A DNA stretch of 64,000 bases from Cryptomeria japonica. Its lineage: Eukaryota; Streptophyta; Pinopsida; Cupressales; Cupressaceae. Below, piece after piece: positions 58,463-64,000 of this stretch. The DNA is taken from assembly GCF_030272615.1 (NCBI RefSeq), contig NC_081415.1, positions 421,224,257 through 421,288,256 of the forward strand, in the 5' to 3' direction. The notes beneath the pieces were generated by a model. The model searched no databases, had not been told where the DNA came from, and saw only the letters and a list, made by a program, of their open reading frames with translations. Each line of letters starts with the position of its first letter. Positions within the stretch are counted from its first letter, which is position 1. A program made the translations under genes and the position numbers.

Positions 58463-60244
58463 GAACTTAGGGAGTAGCTAAAAAACTAAATGCAGGAAAG
58501 CAAAATGCAACTACATGAAGAAAGAAAATTTAGGTCCTGGCAACAAGGCTCGATGAGGTACCCAATCACAACCAAATCTCTATGAACTGGAGAAATAGAG
58601 AAAACCACGTGGGAAAAAACTCTACTTCAAAAGGAGATGGAAAAAGAAAGTGAAGGACTAAAGAAGCCTCCAAACAAGAATGTTCCAAAAAGATAGGAAC
58701 AAGAGAAGAGCAAAAGAATCATTGAAGCATGAAGAACCTACAAACACTGTCCAAGAATAACTGTCGATCTAAAGAACCTCCACTGAAATAGAAGATGATC
58801 TGGTAGAGAAGACTGTAATCTATATGAGTGCCCTCAAATAACACTACTCAAATCAGATGGCAAACAAAGGCAAACAACTGAACTCGAAGATACAGATGGC
58901 ATAAAACACCAAAGCCTAAAGAGCTGATCCAACGAACCAAGGAAAGATTATAACAATGAGAGAAACCCCCCCATAATGCGGACAAGGGTGAGAGATAGGT
59001 TCACTAAAAAGGATGGCCAACAAGAACTGCATGACGAAGAACCAAGAACATCGAAGGTGCAGAGAAAGTACATAGTGTCATGGAAGGAACACTCACTTGA
59101 CACACATCATGAGGCTAATGTCATAGAAGGAACACCCATGTGACAAAGATGGATTGAAAACAAAGGAAAACATCAACCCCCCCATGGCACTTTATAATGT
59201 AGTGCATGTATAATAAGGCACAAGATGTGCAAGATCCCAAGTATAAAATGCATAGTGGCACTTTATCTCAGTGCGTTTGCATAAGAAAATGCTTATAAAA
59301 AAATGTTTACAATGATCAGAAGAGACATAAGACTAGAAATACAGAAAGAATAGCCAAAGACAAGACATCCTACTCAAAGAAAGAGATCCCAGGACCTAAA
59401 ACATCCAAGATATTCACCAGAGTGCTGAAAAGAAAAAAATTGAATAAAATATACTTGGAAAAAAAAATGGAAAAAAACTCATATGACTAGAAAGTGCACA
59501 GAACAAGATTTCCAACGATATAAGTTTTCAAAAAATGGAGTTCGAATGCTCAAGTTATGTCTCTCGGAGTACAAAAAGGAACTTTTGGTTTTGACAGCAA
59601 AAAAACACCATCAAAAAAGAAAAATCAGAAGATCAAACCTCCAAATTTGAAGAGAGCTCGAAAAGAGATTTTTGACGATATAAAGTTTTTGAAAAAGCGT
59701 CTTTGTATGACCAAGTTACAACCAAAAGAAAAAAAACCCCTCTTTTAGGGCATAAAGAGGGTTAAAAAATTTTAAAAAAAATTTGACGAAAATTTTCTAA
59801 CACATTTGCAAGTATAGTCGTACAGATTTTTGTGCCTCGTAAAGCATGTCAATGAAAAAATCATGGCCCAAATACCCTTGTCACCAAAATAGGTCGAATT
59901 ATATATCAAAATGACTAAAACCACCCTTCGGAAGCAAACGGTGAGATCTTTTTTTGGCCCAAAATACTCTAAAAAATGTTTTTTTAATGATTTTTCTGAC
60001 GTGTTAGAAAAAAAGGCAAAACAAAAAAAAATGTCCAAAACCCAAATTTGTCAAAATTTGACAAATTTTATATGAAAATGGGGGGTTTTGGGGCATTCTA
60101 AGCTCAACAGCGAGGTTCGTTTGAGCCCAAAATGATCAAAAACAAAACAGCTACCCCAAATCCAATAAAAAAGCTTTGAAAAAACTGAAACTCTAACCTT
60201 CAAAAATCTTCTGAAATTTTCAAAAACAAGTAGCAGTAGATGTA

Positions 60245-60257
60245 GGCTCTGATACCA
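60245..60257 (-). other. Primer-binding site of the small LTR element
   Basis: On the minus strand TGGTATCAGAGCC directly follows the LTR end, the same initiator-Met tRNA class used by the copia elements. Confidence 0.8.
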
Positions 60258-60517
60258 TGAAGAAGTTGAGAAATACAACTTCAGAGATCCCAAGAACACC
60301 TGCAAGCAAAATACCTATCACAAGAGAAGAATGGAGGCAAAAAACAATAATGGCTCTAAAGAAGAAGATTATCATTCAGAGAGGGAATCAATTAAATGAA
60401 AAAGTACAATACAATCTTTATAAAAGGATATTAGCAACCCTAAATATGTGCAACCCTAAAGAAACCCTAAAGGGATAATGTGTATTTAATAATTAGAATA
60501 ATTATTAAATACCTACA
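60258..60517 (-). repeat. 5' LTR of the small LTR element, truncated
   Basis: About 260 bp, matching 58084-58354. It stops at CCTACA, after which the sequence becomes TATGTATACGTATAC, unlike the other LTR. Confidence 0.75.
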
Positions 60518-60639
60518 TATGTATACGTATACATATAAATATATGTGTGTACATTCATACATACATATAACTGTTGTACAAGCATAGATCTAATGTTTAG
60601 TTGTGTATTTTATCCGATGATCAAATTAGTTATTTATAA

Positions 60640-60856
60640 ATCATCGAGCTCATTTTGATTTATTAAAAAAACATTTATCGATATTTCGACGAACACGTTC
60701 GTCGAATTTTCGACGAAAATATTTTCATCAAAATTTCAACAAACATCGAGCATAAATTTTAAAACAATTGAAAATTTCACATTAAATATCACATGTATCC
60801 AACGATACATCTAATTATGCATCTTTCGTCGGATTTTGTAGTCAAATGAGTTAGTG
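60640..60856 (-). repeat. Right terminus and subterminal repeats of the small CACTA
   Basis: It contains TTTCGACGAACACG, TTCGTCGAATTTTCGACG and CTTTCGTCGGATT, then GTAGTCAAATGAGTTAGTG at the very end. The last 26 bases equal those of the giant element. Confidence 0.75.
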
Positions 60857-60859
60857 AGT

Positions 60860-61342
60860 CTTCATGTATTTTTCCTACTTTGCATGACTTTATTGCTAAT
60901 CTATTACAATTCTAGGAAAACAAAAGAATTTGTGAAGGAATTTGAAATACTATTTGGAAATAAAGAGGGGTTGCTAAGAAGAGGTAAGAGAAGGATATAA
61001 GAAAAAAAAATTTGTTTTAAATTTTTTGTCTAATTTGCTCTATCTTGTTAGAAAAAAATGTTGCTTTGTAGTTGAATTGTGCTTCTGAAGAGGTGATGTT
61101 AATTTCTACCCTTGGTTTCTTTTAATGAGATAAGTTGCACATTAATCTTATAACGAAACTGGTTCAATCAATTATCAATTTATAGTGAAATACTTTATTA
61201 TTAAATTATTTATTTTATTATTAATTTCTTTCTCTAGCTTTGGGTTTTTGAGTATATATGATTAATGTGACAATGTCATCAAAAATTTAATCATAAACAA
61301 TGTTTTTTATTAGGAAAAGAAACTGTACAAGGGAGTTGACCC
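60860..61342. other. Unassigned spacer before the Y2 locus
   Basis: AT-rich, no recognised protein. The Y2 3' end (on the minus strand CTTTTCCTAATAAAAAACA) lies at about 61301-61325. Confidence 0.45.
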
Positions 61343-61410
61343 TTAAAATCCACAGCCCGAAGGTGTCATATCAACATTACATATTACCAAAAAAAAAACT
61401 ATGAGCAGCA

Positions 61411-61438
61411 AGTTCAGAAAAAAAAAAAAAAAAAAAAA
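61411..61438. repeat. Poly-A run
   Basis: About twenty consecutive A (plus strand) near the 3' side of Y2. Confidence 0.8.
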
Positions 61439-61499
61439 GGAACCCCTGAGACAAAGACAGTTAAAAAAAACCCAACCCCCAGCCCTATGCCTAGGAAAA

Positions 61500-63130
61500 C
61501 TACAAGGGCTTCCAAATGCCCGCTTGTCTAATGACACCCTCCCAATCCTTTTTGGAGAATTTGAAAAAGTCACTGATCTTTTCCTTATCAGCATCATCGT
61601 CCTCAAGCATCCTATCCTGGAGGGCACATAAGGTAGTTTTCGAACTATGCAGGATTCTCAAGCTCACCCTGGAAATACCCACAATTTTCTTGTCTAGCAC
61701 ATCATGTTTATGCTTAATGTTCCTAGCCTCCTCCGCAATTCTCTTCATTTCCTTAGTCACTTCTTTGAGTGTGTCCCTTATGCTTTGCAGCTCCCTAGAT
61801 AGAGTGTTAACATCTTCTAAAAATGGTCGAGTAGTGGGGATGATAGGGTGGGGCACATCCACCTATTTCACAAGGTCCTCCTTTTCACTGTTGGGGTGGG
61901 GCACATCCACCATTTGCATATGGTCCTCCTTTTTGTTGCTACACTTGCATTCTCCCTCATCATCCATAGCTTCAAAGACCAATTCTTCCCCAAGAGCGTC
62001 CCCCATCACATAATTAGTGTTTGACTCAGAGGTATTAGGTAAGGTCAGAGAGGTATCAAATTCATCTTTTGAATCCTCCTTGTCCTCTTCATCCATCCCA
62101 AGATCAATTTTCTTAGGGCTCTTCTCCTCCTCGTCATCGTCTATTATTCTCTTTCTCTTTTTTTTGGTAGTCTTAGATGCAAGCCTATGGGGTCTCCTCC
62201 TTCCCTCAGATTTCATAGAGCTCTTAGCAGGAATTTCCTCACTACTCGAGTCATCAGAACTATAACCAACAATAATGTGTTTATGTTTCCCATTGGATTT
62301 TCCTTTTCCTTTCGAAGGGGCCTTTTTATCCTTCGGGGTTGAGAGTGTGGAATGAGTCACGGGGGTTCCAATCTCCATGATAAAAATAGGATTGGGAGGG
62401 GGGGTGCTAAGGTTCATGTCAGTAGTAGGATGGTAGAGTTGGAATTACATGCTATCAGAAGGGGGGCCAAGATGGTGTATGGCCAGAGCAGAAAATTCAA
62501 GGGGTAAAACACTGCGGGGTGGACAGAGGGAAAGATGCATAGAATAAAGCCTAAAAATTAACCCCTGATGTAGGGGAAGGAGATTTTTGCTCTCATTTTT
62601 GGGGTCCCTTTCCTCCCAGGCCAAATTCTCCAAGGAATGAAAAAGAAAATGTGGGAGATAGATTCTATCATTGTATCTAAAGTGATTTAATAAATGTATA
62701 TGATAGAGAAAATAAACCTCATACTTGCCCTCCAGCATGAAATATTTCATGATCATGAGGAAGATTTTGTCCCATGGTTCCGATTGCATAGCTGCTCTAA
62801 CACCTTAATAGGAACCTCCTTATCCTTGAAGAATTTATTTAGAGAATCAATTGTGGTGACATGGCTATTTCTCTTCTACCTGTGTCTCATCATAGACAAG
62901 CTCGTGGCCTAATCTATAACATCTTCCATCACCTCAAAAGTAATGCTTCCCATTTGAACCCGCTTGTTGTTCTAGGAAGCTGAAAATTGCACTAAGAGCT
63001 TCTCATCATGGCCTTTGAGGCATTCTAAATAAGCATCAATGCCCCCTTCCTTGCAGTAATGCCACACTAACGAGTCATTCTTCAAATCATCTGGTTTGTT
63101 TGGCTCATAACGAACTCTATCTCCATCCAT
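61500..63130 (-). pseudogene. Y2, decayed homologue of Y1
   Basis: Homology starts at ATG 63130 (MDGDRVRYEPNKPDDLKNDS) and continues WHYCKEGGIDAYLECLKGHD. In the next part stops and a frame change (between 62972 and 62789) occur. It resumes with IMKYFMLEGKYEVYFLYHIH, LLNHFRYND and LHQGLIFRLYSMHLSLCPPR. The middle is Ser/Lys/Asp/Glu-rich with RRPHRLASKTTKKKRKR, a likely nuclear-localisation type cluster. The end is a coiled coil (VNTLSRELQSIRDTLKEVTK) and LCALQDRM...FFKFSKKDW, matching the Y1 end. Stops at 62445 and 61863 are single-base damage in an otherwise continuous frame. Function unknown. Confidence 0.65.
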
Positions 63131-63700
63131 GACATTGTTGTTTAGACACCTCAAACACTTGGTTTTAGTAGAGGTATTATGAATTCCACTGGCACTATGA
63201 AAATGAATGGTCGGTTTCACAAAATATTTAACTTTCCAAGCAATCCAGCAGTTTAACAAATTATTACCCTTAAGGGGATAATTAATGCAAAGTGTTTTCC
63301 ATCTGTCTTGGGCATGAGAAATGACAAGTAATATTTGATGTGGCTCTCATGAATCCCTATACATTGCCAATCGTACCCAATGGATGAAGTTTTTATGATT
63401 AAAAAAATATTCCTCCATAACTAAGGAATCATTCCCCGTAATTATTTTAAGGCCATCTCTCGACTCGTGAAACCATCGAAGGAAGGGCTGAGGTAATTTG
63501 AAAATGAGCCAACCATGGTTGCAAATTGACCCCTCCATGTTTGATGGCCAACTTCTGAGATACAGCTCACCTCCGCCACCACATCAAGACCATAAAGGTA
63601 GCACTTCGTACCGATCCCCATATGGTAGGTTGGGTCCACCGGGATAGACAGGCCAAACACATAAGCAACATTGTACCACATCAGCCTATGACAATAAGCT
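63131..63700 (-). pseudogene. Coding-like sequence between the RNase H remnant and Y2
   Basis: Open stretches on the minus strand (63442-63681 and 63347-63538) read MWYNVAYVFGLSIPVDPTYH and CNHGWLIFKLPQPFLRWFHE. An upstream extension of the Y frame contains KPTIHFHSASGIHNTSTKTK, with weak similarity to the Y1 sequence before its G-run (LYDSARRSHIYSVKLEE). I recognise no family. It could be the Y2 N-terminus or a LINE tail. Confidence 0.35.
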
Positions 63701-63701
63701 A

Positions 63702-63999
63702 CTAGGCATGGTTATTAATCATATTCTTGTCTCTCCTTAGCAAATCATTAACTTGATTCAGTAAAGAGTCATCCCTCTTCTAGCACCTTCAACCCACCAA
63801 TTGGGCACCCATATCATCCATAACATCCACAACAAAATTTCCTTCTCTATAGACATGATCAATGTGATAGACATATAGATCCAAAAGTAATAATTAGATG
63901 TCTTTAATGACCCCATCAATGGACCAGTTGATCTAGATTCTTCTTGTAATAGCATCGATGATGATCTTGGAGTCGCCTTCAATAAAAACTTGTATCAAA
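63702..63999 (-). pseudogene. LINE-type RNase H domain (RVT_3-like), C-terminal part
   Basis: The frame reads QVFIEGDSKIIIDAITRR, a stop, INWSIDGVIKDI, a stop, then YHIDHVYREGNFVVDVMDDM. The E-G-D-S-K and H-x-x-R-E-x-N-x-x-x-D blocks are the signature of the RNase H domain found at the end of plant LINE reverse transcriptases and in related host proteins. The rest of the protein lies beyond the right edge. Several stops show it is dead. Confidence 0.75.
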
Positions 64000-64000
64000 C

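Larger units (their letters stand above)
58084..60517 (-). mobile_element. Small non-coding LTR retroelement (LARD/TRIM-like)
   Basis: Direct repeats at 58084-58354 and 60258-60517 are highly similar. A PBS follows the right one on the minus strand, and a polypurine stretch borders the left one. About 1.8 kb between them encodes no recognisable protein. The outer side of the right LTR is shorter, ending at CCTACA where the left LTR continues to 58448, so the 5' LTR is truncated. The size and lack of genes suit a LARD or TRIM-type element moved by proteins from other elements. Confidence 0.75.
56170..60856. mobile_element. Non-autonomous CACTA element, 4.7 kb
   Basis: The left end reads CACTACTGTATCTGGC at 56170. 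The right end, on the minus strand from 60856, starts CACTAACTCATTTGACTAC. AGT flanks both sides (56167-56169 and 60857-60859). Subterminal TTCGTC/GACGAA motifs are dense at both ends. No transposase is present; the inside holds a minisatellite, a 163-bp triplication and a small LTR element. It could be mobilised only by a related autonomous element, such as one like that at 16771-51918. Confidence 0.8.

Overview
The window looks like heterochromatic DNA from a large-genome seed plant, most likely a gymnosperm. It is AT-rich and filled with old, nested, mutated transposable elements. I see no intact single-copy host gene, tRNA, rRNA or CRISPR array. The gymnosperm assignment is an inference from element style and decay; no species marker is visible.

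Region 1 (1-15445) is a nest of three LTR retrotransposons. A Ty3/gypsy element (3' integrase end, long non-coding tail, polypurine tract, 3' LTR at 3594-4708) sits inside a Ty1/copia element called here copia B1. B1 reappears at 4709-5360 and 12711-15445. Between those parts lies a second copia family member, A1 (5361-12710), inserted in the reverse-transcriptase region of B1. A spacer with a 75-bp tandem repeat follows (15446-16770).

Region 2 (16771-51918) is, on structural grounds, one very large CACTA (En/Spm) DNA transposon. It has CACTA/TAGTG termini and a matching GAA duplication on each side. Its genes lie on the minus strand: a TNP2-type transposase with recognisable exons and splice sites (51425 to about 48075), a DUF4216-like segment (44420-43326), and a TnpA/Transposase_24-like gene (about 30538-29094) that contains a triplicated 75-bp exon. 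The element holds a copia A2 insertion (17052-24406), a complete minus-strand copia B2 (33059-40119), a retroposed ORF Y1 flanked by 29-bp direct repeats (26652-28712), and two decayed copies of an unrecognised plus-strand gene, X1 and X2, antisense to the transposase.

Region 3 (51919-64000) starts with unassigned sequence and a PIF1/Helitron-type helicase remnant (54595-54999). Next is a second, non-autonomous CACTA element (56170-60856, AGT duplication) with the same two kinds of terminus as the large one. It carries a 42-bp minisatellite, a 163-bp triplication and a small non-coding LTR element with a PBS. The right edge has a decayed minus-strand homologue of Y1 (Y2), directly downstream of a LINE-type RNase H domain.

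Functionally the genes are mobile-element machinery, nearly all broken by stops or frameshifts. The points most worth follow-up are the giant CACTA with its antisense X genes and motif-rich leader regions, and the retroposed Y family possibly linked to LINEs.
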